Source: Serinus canaria
Lineage: Eukaryota; Chordata; Aves; Passeriformes; Fringillidae
Direction: 5' to 3'
DNA length: 64,000 nt
Assembly (NCBI RefSeq): GCF_022539315.1
Contig: NC_066315.1
Coordinates: forward strand, 120,905,374-120,969,373
Numbering within the stretch: position 1 is the first letter of the stretch; the number at the start of each line of letters is the position of its first letter. The notes beneath the pieces are model-generated. The model had not been told where the DNA came from. It made no database searches and saw only the letters and a list, made by a program, of their open reading frames with translations. Positions 1-11,998 of the stretch are shown here, one piece after another. Both the position numbers and the translations under genes were made by a program.

Positions 1-2270
1 ACTTTCATGCTGTTCACAAGTAGGAAGGTATTTGAAGATATTATTATTTCAGCTATCTTTTTACAGTTTGTATTTACTAATCTGTCTCACTAGTCTATGT
101 CTGTCACCCTATCAAAGGACCATGGAAAATGATAAAAACTATGACATTTTAAAAATTATTTTTTTCTTTATTTCTAATGAAGGTTGCAGATGAAATCTGT
201 AGAACTGCAGTCTGAGCTCGGTGAAAAAGAAAATCTGATAAAAATAATGTTCGCAGCAAGAGTGCACACTGCATAGGAATCACTGGGTGCAAGGATAGAG
301 ATGTGTTATTGACATAGGTGTGCCTCAGTGAACGTCCTCGTGGTGTGTGCTCCATGTGTCCCGGTCTCTGATCACCTTGCCTTGGGAGAGTAAGCAAATA
401 CCATTGCTCTTCTCCTGCCAACAGGGTCAATGAGAGGGAAGCAAGGCTGTCAATGCCCTTCCAGACCTCATCCCAATGCAATATGTAGTAAAGCTGGGGT
501 ATGTCAGGCTCAGGACATTTCAGTGCTTTCTGGTTGTGTTTTTAGACATTGTTACAGTATAGTTAATGTTCCAAGAAGCCTTTGGCAAATTTCCACAAAA
601 AAGCATGCAAGGAAACGAAGCTACCACGAGTTAAGATGGAAGATTTTTCCTGGATTAATGATTGTTTAATAGAAAACAAAGGGCAGGGCTAGGATTAGGC
701 TTAAAGTTAGCAGTTGTACTGAAAGGAAATTACTGTTGAAGTTACACATAGATTTGTCTGGACAGACAGATATTCTTAAGACTTCTGTTGTTTGATATAT
801 CCATGAGGATTTACTGAAAGGAATTGATCAACAAGGTTGCAAAGTCATTATTGCAGACCCACTGCTGCAGAGTACATCTAAGACATATCCACATCTTAGG
901 TATTGGTAAACCACTTAAAAAGTTGAAAGAGAGGTTGCAAAGATATGCCTCACCTAAGTGTTAGTCAAGATGGCAGCCATCAGAGTGATACTGGATAGGA
1001 TTTTGTAACTATTTCAATTCTTTGGAATTGAACAGACGCTTTAGCTCTTTTCTCCACAAGCTGTGCACTGGAAATCCAGGTAAAACAGGTGTGTTAAAAC
1101 AGCCAAACAACACTGCATTTGTTCTAAGCATGTCTCTTCCTTTTCATTAAGTGTTTTGTAATTTCTGCTGGTTTTTCTGCAAGCCTCTTTGATTCTATTT
1201 AGTCCAGACTTGATGCATCGTGCTTGAATTGCTGTATCAGTGAGATTTGCTAAAATAAGTCACACATGAATTGTAGGCCATTATCTACCATAAACTCATC
1301 TAGAATTTCATGGCAAAGTAGGTGCTATGTATAATATATGTCTTCTCAGTTTTTACTGACTGTGTTGCTTTAGTATATCAGAATATGGCTGATAGTAAAG
1401 TCATACAGAGTTTAGGTATATAGAAAGCAGTTTTGGGGCGAAGAATGGTTTTAATTAATACCTAGTAATATTTAGAATTATTCCAGTTTATTCAGTTACT
1501 TTAGAGATATTTAAATTAGGACTTATAATGCATTTATTTCTTGCAAATACAGACTCAAACATCATACCTATCTAGAGAACACTTAGGACTAGGGTCAGAT
1601 TTTCATGCATCAAAAGTTACAATTAGATGTCCATTAAAATACATTCTGTGTATTTTATGTGGTATGTGTAAACTGATCATCTTGTCTGCCAGCAGAAAGG
1701 AAGAGTGATAAAAACCTTTAGAAATAGTTGTGGTTGCTAGTTCTCTTTCCTTTTGAGAGTGGTGGTACAATGCATATTGTTGCTGTGTGTGTATGTGTAA
1801 GAGGAAATTTTGGTTTGGAGAAGTTGCTGCACTAGATACCTGCTCTTATTCAGCCTCTTCTGAATGCCAGCAATGCTGTTCTTCCTTCTCTTTTTTATTC
1901 TTTGAATTGAGGATATTTTTTAGCTTGCTGTTTCCCAGCAGGGTGAGGCCAGCCATTATCAAGAACTGTGAGTTCTCTAACTGCATATCTTAAGGTGACC
2001 GACTACTTTTGAAAAGTCTCCACAGCTCCTTTTTGTGGGGATATTTGATCTTCTGCTAATTTATGTTTTGTTGATACTTCTTATTTTACTTTGTCCACTG
2101 ATATTTTGTTGAGAAGACAAGTTGTATGCAGTCCTGTGTGTACCACCCTCCACAGTCTTTGTGTCTAAACCTTTAGTGTTTAGAACTGGTGGGGGCAAGA
2201 ATGTTCTCTTTGAAAGGATCATTGGCAAAGTGGTATATTACAGTGTTTCTTCTCATTTCTGTTTGTTTTA

Positions 2271-2337
2271 TCTCATCTCATCTTATCTCATCTCATCTCA
2301 TCTCATCTCATCTCATCATCTCATCTTAGTTAATTTT
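2271..2337. repeat. (TCTCA)n pentanucleotide microsatellite
   Basis: About twelve near-perfect copies of a TCTCA unit, with a TCTTA variant near the left end and a one-unit slip (TCATCATC) near the right end. It is plain simple-sequence DNA and also explains the repetitive peptide seen in one reading frame. Confidence 0.9.
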
Positions 2338-2913
2338 CTAAAGACTAGATACTTCTTTGCCCAATGTTTTCTATACCATGTCGTTTAATAATTAAAAGAC
2401 TGTTTCCACTAAAATTATTAGGATATTGTTGTGGCATAAAACAATTGCAGTTTCCTTTTTGTGGCCTAAAAAACCAGAAAATATTATTTTCTTGGGCTGA
2501 CTAAAATTTGATTATCTTTTATCACACTTGCATTTCAGCTGTCATCTGAAGATTATCCTCAGACTTAAGTGAGCTACTATTTCTAGACTTCTGTTTATTT
2601 CTGGGTTCAAATTTGTCTTTTCTAGTTCTGCTTTTTACTATGAGTACTGGATAGCTTTCTTCATCAGCTTGTTTGAAAAAATTGTCCTGAATGATACGTA
2701 TTTTTTTAATAATAAAGGAATTGTGTCCTTTGTCCCTTAGTATTGCCTGGGAGATGATGCATGTTGCTATTGTTTGAGATGTAGTGCTGTTTTGTAATAA
2801 TTTGCACATTTTGTGTGTGGATTTGGTTACTGAATGGTATACTATATGACTACATTCATTTAAATATGACAAGTTTATTGTGTGATCATATTTGTTTAGC
2901 TTGATGTAGATAT

Positions 2914-2949
2914 GTTGGAAAATCAAGAAAAGTGGCTTGATTTTCCAAC
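2914..2949. repeat. Perfect 14-bp inverted repeat, 8-nt loop
   Basis: The arms at 2914-2927 and 2936-2949 are exact reverse complements (GTTGGAAAATCAAG on the left) around the loop AAAAGTGG. It overlaps the 5' end of a minus-strand open frame but no recognised gene. No tandem T run follows to suggest a Pol III unit. Confidence 0.85.
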
Positions 2950-3799
2950 CTACTAACGTTTTTCATAGAATTAGTACAATTTTCTTTTACATATTTCTAA
3001 TGAACAATGGTTTCAGCAATGAACTTGTCAGAGTGAGAGGTAAAAGTCTGTGTTCATTAACTCAGAAAATAAAAGCTTAATAAGACTGTAAAGAGTAAGG
3101 AATAAGAGGATTGACATGAAAGGGTAGCAGAATGAAAAATTTCAGGGACTTGAGTGACATGTAAGGTGAGTCATGATTAATCTCATACAGAGATTGTAAA
3201 AAAGCTTTTTAATCATTCTGCTCCTCACTGGTCACAAGTTCCCAAAAAGAAAAAAGGTTAATCTTCTTGGCTGGACGGGCAGGTGGAAGGCATTGTACTG
3301 CAGCTCTGGACCTAAAATGCTATTGAGTAGAGAAGAGGCAGTGAATTGGAAGAAATGGATGTGAGAACCTGGTTTTGGTGTTTCCTCTAACTATTGTTAG
3401 AGATTGAAAATTTCTAATTTGCTAAAGCTTTAAAGAACCTTTTTTAAGTTTAATTAACAATTTTTCATAATTCAATTAACAAACATTTTCTTCATTTTGA
3501 CAACTACCTTGATCCATTGTTTTTAATTTTTCACTGTCATTGTTTTGTAGATGATTTTTCAGAAAGTGTATATATTAATCAAAATTTTGACTTAGCCTAA
3601 TAGTTACCGTTCTTGTCAAGTCTTTTTGATGATGTTTCTGTAGTGACTAAGGAATTATTATGATGAATATTTACAAAGTTCTGGAAGTTTTCTTCTTAGA
3701 AATTCCACTTTTAAATCTGCTATAAAATGCATATGTTGCAACTTCTAACTTATCAGCACATTTCCTTAAAGATAATGGGATTGCATTGAAACAGGACTC

Positions 3800-3825
3800 T
3801 ATCTAAATATGTGCATATTTAGATA
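3800..3825. repeat. 11-bp inverted repeat, 4-nt loop
   Basis: The arms TATCTAAATAT at 3800-3810 and its exact complement at 3815-3825 flank the loop GTGC. It is AT-rich and of a size that can arise by chance, so no function is inferred. Confidence 0.75.
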
Positions 3826-6800
3826 TGTGCATTTGCATAACCTTTTAACTCCCTATATACACAAAAACATTCTTTCTCTCTCTCTCTCTTTTTTTTTTTC
3901 ATTTTTGAAAAAAAAAAGTATAGACATTAATTTTTCTTTATATTTTGATAATTTACAGTACGCAGATAAATTGGTATTGATTTTCATTCTGGAAACTAAA
4001 ATTGTAACTATTAATGGGACTATATTTGCTTGTCCAAGACCTCAGTGCCAGGTTTTGCTATTAAGATTAGGCAAAGTACATGTTGGCTACATTTTAACTA
4101 TGAGTTTTGTAGAATAGTTTAAACATGTAGGCAAACAAGCCACAGTATATATAGGGAGTGTAGGGTTTTTTTAAAAGGTCATCTCTGTAAGTTCAGCTAC
4201 AAATAACTTTTTTGTTACCAGTTGTCTTGTTGCTATTATTTATGTATGAAAATTCTATTGAAATATATTAAAAATGCTTTCACATTTTTTATGGCTGGAT
4301 AATTCAGACCACATTATAGACACTGCTTTTTGATTTATTTTTAGCTTCTTTATTCAGAAATGTCTTCTAAATTTAGGGAGGCATAAAGTTGACAAAAAAC
4401 TACGTTTGTTTTTTCAACCCTCTTCCAACTGCCTGCCTTTGTCAAGAGTGTAAAATTATGTAGCAGAGAGTAAAATATGGATTAAGCAAGATTCAATCAT
4501 CCTGAAAGAGGCACTGCTTTGTTTTGTGTTTTGGTTTACTCCCATTATTTTTTCTTCTTTTTTTTTCCTTTTCTCTTCTATGTATCCATGTTTTGTTACC
4601 CCCTGCTTTTAAGCAAAATTATGTGATTTATCATAGTACTTTACTTTGGATCCTAGCTCACTGAAATAATTCAACACATAGCTCTTTTTTATTGTGCTTT
4701 TATTTCAGCAAGCTGAGTTTTTGCACAATGGGATACTGTTTGGACACCTGGAAATTCAAATGAAAAGGAGAACTTTTACCTGAGTAGTTTTTGATCAACT
4801 TTTCTAAATAGAGCATGCTAATTTTAGAATTTTGGCAATCTATATAAATTTTTCATATATATTGGATGCACTTGCTTGTGCAAACACAACCTGTTGTATG
4901 TTTTGCTTGCAATATTAATGCAGCATATCACATGTTATCTGTGTCTCATCACTTATGTGTTCTTAGTTGCATTTTTATGGTCAGGCTTCCACACTCGTGC
5001 ATCTCATTCCAGTTTAAAAGATGACGGATAGCCAAAGCTCAGTGTAGAGAAACAAACCCCTGCTGAAATCTGCAGTAAAACCAATCTGTTTAAAAAAAGG
5101 CTAGCCAAAAGAGTGAATATCTCTAGAAAAGTCTAAAGAGAGACCATGAGAAGAACAAGCAATGCAACAGATTTTAGATTGACATGGAAAGAGTTGTAGA
5201 ACTAATCATTAACCACTAATCACGGTATGCTATCGTTAGTACAACTTTAATTTGACTCATTATTAGGTATTTTGGGGAGAGAGAAGTCTGATTTGCCATC
5301 AGATTCACAAACATGTGCTTAGATTTTAAATACCTTTCTTACCACTAAGCATATGTCTACAGTCTAATAACAACAGCCACCAAATACCATTTGATGTTTC
5401 CAGCCAATTTGGACAGTATACTCAAAGGCTAAGGTATCTATTCACATGTTTTAGCACAACCTCAGTTCACCCATGCAAACTTTTCATTGTATCTAACTCA
5501 CATGCAAGTAGATTTGGATGAATTTGCAAAGCTTTCTTTTTTCCCTTAAAACTTGTTTTTCTTTATGTGAGGGTTTTTTTTTTTTTTTGTTTTGTTTTTA
5601 CACAGTTCATGTGAAGCAGGCTTTAAAATATTGGGCATAAGTCTGAGAGTAATAATAACCATGGATTTGAAGCAGAGGAGAATTAGTAGCAGCTCCAGGT
5701 ATCAGTGGGTGCAAAGGTCTCTGTCATTAAGGACCACACTAAATAAACATGCTGGAATATGATTGCTTTATTGCTCTTTGCTCATTTTATGTCATTTTAT
5801 TGCCCTACTAATGACTATAGAATTAGGTGTGTAAGGGAGGTCTGAAAATGTAGAACTAAAAGAGGTACATAGACGAGTGTGTGCTTCCTGTAGAGATTCC
5901 AACTACTCATCGTGGCTGATGAAGAATTTACCTTGCATAGATGAGTGAGGGTAGGGAGAGAGGCGGAGAGGTACCTCAAGTACGGATCCATTTCTAGGCT
6001 TCATCCTCACTTTTGTACCCCTGATGATTTCTATGTCCCTTTTTAGTGATCCCAGTGGGAGAGGCTGTATCATTTCAAGTAGTGGGGTTTTTTCCTCCAC
6101 TACTAGCCAAATGGTATATTCCTGATCCAGGGGCTATATGTGAAAATATGCAGATAAGGATTAATTTTATAGATGTTTAACTGTTGAAGAAAATAGTCTA
6201 ATTAATGATAATGCCAGAATCAATCTGGTATGCTGGTGTAACAGTATCACTTCTGAGGACAGAAAGTACTGATGGGCTAATAATTTTACTACTTTCTATT
6301 TTGCATGCACTGCAGTTTACAAAATCGATGAAGAATGTAGTACCTCAGCAGAGTTACGATTTAGACTGTAAGAATCTCTGTTCTTGACTAAAGTCCTGTT
6401 CTGTCTAAATAAGGGGAGTTAGTTTTATCCCTGGTGTTTAGAAGTGATTTTCTGCGTTGTCACTTTTTTCCAAGGGAAAGTAGGATGTATTACCCATAAG
6501 TTTTCAAGTAATGTAAAAGGCAAAAGAATGCTGCTGAAGCAGGCTGATATTTTTGAAATATGAAAAGCTAAAAATGACATGCTTTTATTTGGATCTTAAG
6601 AGCATGAAGTTATATTTGGGGTGAAGAAAGCAAATTGTCTTTCAAAACTTTATGAGTGACCCGTGCATATTTTGTTTGGATTTAAGAGTTGCTCATAAAT
6701 GCATGTACATAAGAATGTATAGAATTAACAGGCAATATTGAAAAAGACACATATAAAGCAGTAAATTCGTACTGGCTGCCTAGCTAAACTTAGCATTTAA

Positions 6801-8399
6801 AAGTGCAGCTCACCCCACCCAAGAAAAGTCAGCAAGTCTGCAAGAGTTGTAAAGTAGTTCTCAAGGTTGCTACAAAATGTCCCTTTGTTTCTTTCATGCC
6901 TTCTTTCTTTTTGAAATGCTGTGCTCATAGTCAAAATTGTTTTTCTTTCAGGCTTTTCTACTACAAATCCTGTTTTACTATGTAGTTTACCCAGTTTACC
7001 TAAACATTAGTCATCCAAAGAGCAGGGGATCTTTTATTCATATATTTCTATGTCAACAGAACCGCAGTCTTAAAAACCATTTTGTCTTCTATTCCCTATA
7101 TGTAATCCTTCCAGATAGTATTTCAAGACATTGTATAAATTCTATGCTTTTTTACTCTACAAGTGGAAGAAAGTCTGGCATCAATGTTGTCTGATGACTT
7201 AAGCATTTTCTTTAATCTTCAGAAATGCCTTTATGCCTTGAATGAAAGCACTGTGTTCTCAACCTTTATAATCCAAATAAGAATTTTATTTAAGAGCATA
7301 GTTGGTTCTCATTACAGGTAGCTTAGCATTTATTTTACTCTTATTGGCTACAGATCTTACCTAGAAATGGGAATGGAAGCACAGCCTAGGAAATAAGCCT
7401 TTCCTCATCTGTGTATGAAGAACTGAAGTGTTTGTGCTTTATAGTTTTCTTTTTTGAATGTAAGTAAAGTTTTGCTGCATGCTTCACTAGCATCCTTGCT
7501 TGCTAGAGACTGTATCAAATTGGCTGACCTATTTCAACATGCCTCTCACTCATAAACTGATGGCTGTTTAGAGATGAATCAATTGTAAAGATCATGTGCT
7601 ATGAAATTGGAGAAGCTGGTGGTAGGTTGGTGGAAGATATGCTCACCCCAAAAACTTTTGCTGAATGGTATCATTATTTTTGTCCACTCAAGGCTATGTG
7701 TGCTCCTTCCTCATCAGGCAATTGATCCCTCATCATATCTTATTAGTTTCTCCAGTTGAGATTTTTCCAGTATCCATTGGGGAAATGTTGGAAGACCTGT
7801 GAGCCACTAGATACTTCTTTCTTTTTCTTAATTGGTATGCTTTAGTCAGCTAATTAAGGACTTCACAACTCCAGCATCTACTGACCGTGAAGCCCTTATA
7901 CTTGAAAGCTTAAGATTTTTTCTACTGATTTCATTAGACTTTGAATGATCAGAGATTCTTCAGTTTTGAGCCTTAAATATACATCACTTGAAAAAAAATA
8001 TTCTTCCCCCTTCCCATTAGTTAAGTGAATTCTACCTTGAGTATTTTCCTCTGTCCCCCAGTGAGCTCCATGATTCTTGTTCCTGTCTACTCATCAGCCA
8101 CTTGTGTTTTAAATTCAGTCCCACTTCTTTCATCAGGATGATATTTTTTTGCCAATTTTTCATGTTTAATAACACTACTTTTGCTCAATTTGTGCAAACA
8201 TCTTCTGGAGTTGTTGCAATTTGATTTTCTGTCAGGGATAGTTCCAAAGAAGAGAAAATGATGGGCAGAGGAAATGATGCTGGTGTATATCTTATTTGCA
8301 ATTCTAATAAGAGCTTTGTGAATTTGAACACACTAGTAAAGAGCACTTCATTCAAGTGCATATTACCACAGAACTTGCTAAACATGCCTAAGAATAATG

Positions 8400-9260
8400 C
8401 TATTCCAATCTGGGCAAATTAGATGGATAACATCACTTATAGCTGTTGTTAATTATGCATCAGCTTAATCACAGCATAATTCTGTTAATTGCTTATCACA
8501 ATGAGGTTAACGTTCTGTCATTGATATTTCTTTAATTTTTAATTAGAATAATACACTTGGTATTTTTCACCGGCCACTGCATCAAAAATAGTATTGATGC
8601 AAATGTTCAGCACAATAAAACTAGAAGAGATTTCCTGAGTTACCAATTTGGCTGACATCACCAGCCCATGTAATACCTTTCATAAATTTCTTTCCATGTC
8701 TTAAACCAGTTAGGTTCCTCGCCTCTGCTGCCCAAATGGAGGAGTTTTGTTGCACTGCCATAACCCTGACATGTTTAGAAGCTTTCCACTTGCCAGCTTC
8801 AAATTTATATCTTTGTTCTTATGCCAGAATTGTTTTATTGTCTAAATAAGTTTTTCCCCTATGCAGCTTACAGTGCATGATTTATTTGTAGAATAAACTC
8901 CCTCTCACTTTTCACTTTCCTGAGATGAGTAAACCAGCTACTTTTAGTCTCCTTCAGTAAGATCTACATTCTCTTGCCCTGAACATGGCTGGCAAGCCAT
9001 TAATGCTCCTTAATTCCAGCTGTAATGGCAGCTTTTAACTCCGCTGCTCGCGTAGATGGAAGCAGAAATGCCATTCATTGTCAGATGAATGACAGATAGC
9101 AGGAGGTGTAGATGAGTTCTTCTGGCTGTAGGAAATGAGTCCAGAAGTGATTGGCTGGCTTCTGATTCTGGCTAAATTAACAGATATGACAGTGTCTTAA
9201 TTAGAGCTCTTTGAGACAGATAAGTCAACTTTTTCAAACCAAGTCCATCATAGTAATTTT
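8400..9260. promoter_or_regulatory. Candidate conserved non-coding regulatory block
   Basis: About 860 bases free of recognisable repeats and rich in homeobox-type and partner motifs. These include a perfect octamer ATGCAAAT at 8597-8604, a TAATTA core at 8540-8545, a CCATTAATG motif near 8998, and paired TGTCA/TGACAG (MEIS/TALE-like) motifs at 9079-9095. Its base composition is more mixed than the surrounding AT-rich DNA. This texture resembles vertebrate developmental enhancers, but I could not test conservation, so this is inference from motif content. It lies about 13 kb upstream of HNF4G exon 1. Confidence 0.3.
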
Positions 9261-9479
9261 ATTTATGTATACACCTGAAAAATAGGGAGTGCTATTAATG
9301 CTAGTAATTTAGCCTGGGCAGGATAGAAAGCCCTTGTGATTCTTAGGGAATAAAAATTTCATTGAGAATTGTGATTCTGAGAAACAACTGGAGAACAGTC
9401 CTTTACTGGGGAGACAGTTAGAGGACTAGCTAGGAAAAAAATGTGCTGTGAAGAACCAAAGAGTCATGGTAGACAGTAA

Positions 9480-10130
9480 GCAGAGCATGATCCAGCACTG
9501 AACCCCAGGAGAAGAGGGCCAACAGCATCCTGGTCTGTTTTAGCAGGGCTCAGGGAAATGATTATTTCTATTTACTTTTAGATGTCATATGACATCTAAT
9601 AAGTTACATCATTCCCACTCACCCCCTTCTTTCTGTGAGGAAATAAATGAATTAACTGAAGAAAGTTCTGTGGAGGACCACCAAGATGGTAAGGGGGCTG
9701 ACACACCTGACCAGCTGAGGAGAAACAAATGGACCAGAATTGTTTCAGCCTAGAGATGTCTTTGTGGGAAACACCCTCATGGCAGCCTCTAGTACCTCAA
9801 GGCTGTTTGTGAAAAGATGGACTTCCACGGTTGTGCAGGTAAGAGGGCTGTTATGGCTAAGAGGACCAGAAGTCTATGGATATAAGTTGAAATCAAAGTG
9901 TTTCACACTGAATGTAAGGAGAAAAATTCCCATTGTGGGAACCAGGGGACACCAAGTCCAGTAGGAAAGCAGAGTGCCCAGAAAGGTTAGGAAGTTTCCA
10001 TTCTTCAAAGTATTTTTCAGTATGAGTATTTTAAGCCCTTAGCAACCTGGTGTGACCTGCATTAAGAAGAAAGTTGAACCTGATGATCTCCTGAGAACCT
10101 TGAAGTAAAGGACTAAGAATGTATTCAAGA
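9480..10130 (+). mobile_element. Diverged CR1 LINE 3' fragment
   Basis: The sequence follows the CR1 3'-end layout in plus orientation, heavily mutated. A segment like 'gccaacagcatcctggt' near 9518 is followed by a 'ccaagatggtaagggg' block near 9680 and a 'ttagcaacctggtgtgacc' segment near 10039. The end near 10080 resembles the usual CR1 tail (gatgatctcctgag). About 100 bases around 9560-9655 do not match the CR1 pattern and contain a 22-bp palindrome. No reverse transcriptase frame survives. Confidence 0.65.
9578..9599. repeat. Perfect 22-bp palindrome
   Basis: TTAGATGTCAT is followed at once by its exact reverse complement, with no loop. It sits in the non-matching stretch that interrupts the diverged CR1 fragment at 9480-10130. 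Confidence 0.85.
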
Positions 10131-11953
10131 TTCATAGTAGTGTTTGATACAGGTCCTCCTTTTGGACTCATAAAACTTGCTAATGGATTTTATACAAATA
10201 CCCAGTCATTTAGTTCTCTCCTGTTTCTCTTCTCACTTGACTGGGTTTTATATTTATATCCCTTTCATAAAATAACTCTTGAAGTAATATTTTCTTTTAA
10301 ATTTTATTTTTTATTTCTATTTTTCCTTTTCTTTCTCTTTTTCATTTTCTTTTTCTTCATTCACTTCAAACAATATAATACAGCAATCTCCTACAATATT
10401 ACTTCTGTCATTTTAATTCACTTCCATCTTGGAAATTAGCAAAGAGCCTAGTATCCTGTTTCACCTTTGATTATTTGTTTTTCTCTCCTAAATTATGAAA
10501 AGTATGACTTCACTTATGTAAAATCCAAATGTTTACAGAACAGATTGTCTCTTCATTTTTTTAGTATTTAGTATTTTAAGTATTCAATGATTCTGAACAC
10601 TTTGGGTTCCTAAAGTGACTACTTCTGCCACACTTCTTAGGAATGGTTGGTTTTCAGATATTTTTAACTGTTCCTGTCAAGATTACAGTAGACGACTGTA
10701 CTGTAGTTTTGTTTCTTTTTCCCCCCCAGGAACACTATGTAGATCAAATGAGACAAGTCAGTCTTCAACTGGAAAATATTCTGGTGTTTCCTATCCCTAA
10801 GATTTATGTGTAAAAAGAAAAGTAAGTGTAACAGAGCCCAGGCAAGCCCAAGTTTTAGCAAGGAGAGTCATCTTTATTAGACCAAGCAGGACTTCCACCT
10901 CCAACAGCCAACACTGCTATTCTTTTTGGTTTGGCTGTTATGTTGTTCATAGATTTAGCAGTCAGACACTGCAACAGCTAGACTCTGACTGTACACCTTA
11001 CATCACCTTGAAAAGAAAATTATGTTAGTGATATTTTTCCACTCACCTAGAGATTCTGCAAGTTTTCAAATAGCTTTTTTTTGGTATGTGTAATCTACTT
11101 TAACATAAATGGGATACACCCAGTAGTGACATATCCATCACCTAAGTGAAATCATCTTTGTTTCCTTGTGTGCAACTGCTACTGATTCAGCTTCCCAGAT
11201 TCCTAAACAAATAGTTCTTTTTGATTAGGAGTCTTTTCTACTGCTCCTTATTTGAAGTTGAACGACTACATTTTCACAGGAAGTTACTTCTGCCATTCTT
11301 GTAAATCAAGATTATTTAAACAGTAATGTATTATAAATGCTAATTCATTAACAGAACTCACTTAGCAAAAGTGGACAGTCACCTTAGATATTTTCTCACG
11401 TGTCTAGTTAAAACAATGTTCTCTAGAAGATTAATAAATTTTAGGTGTTGTCAGGGCATTTAATCAGTTGCAAGTACAGCTCACAGCTGCTTTTTCTTCT
11501 TAATCAGACAAAAAGATGTGTATCTTTATTGGATTGTTTTAAAGAAAACTTCAAAACTTTGGAGTGCAGCAACTTGTATGTGTCTTTAGAGATAAATTTA
11601 ACAAATCTGTTGTGATTTCTCATTCTTATCAAAATAGAGTGCAGCTTTGAGAAGGCAGCTTAAATTCAAGCTGTTCCTGTGACAATGTATGTGCGTCACG
11701 GTCCTGGCCCAGGAGGTGCATCTGAGCAGTGTCCCAGCAAGGTGGGGAAGTGACCCGTATCTTCTGCATACCTTGTATTTCTGGTTGTCAGGCCAGAGGA
11801 GGTATCAGCCTGGAAAGGAACCTGTGTGCTTTGTGCACCTTCTAAAGAAAATTATAGTTCTGTCCTTTGGTCATGGAGATTTTAGCTGCTCATTCACAAA
11901 CCAGGGATGCAGGCAAGACCATCCAGGACAACTGTCTCCCTTTTAGAGATGGT

Positions 11954-11998
<45 letters not shown>

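Larger units (their letters stand above)
1..8399. other. 5' flanking intergenic DNA, no gene seen
   Basis: AT-rich sequence with no splice-bounded coding segment that I recognise. The open frames here are short, biased by AT-rich codons and match no family I know; the longest is a 134-codon minus-strand frame at 2522-2926. Visible structure is limited to a TCTCA pentanucleotide tract near 2271, a perfect inverted repeat at 2914-2949, an 11-bp hairpin at 3800-3825 and short T or CT runs, for example near 3873-3900 and 5573-5588. Confidence 0.6.
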
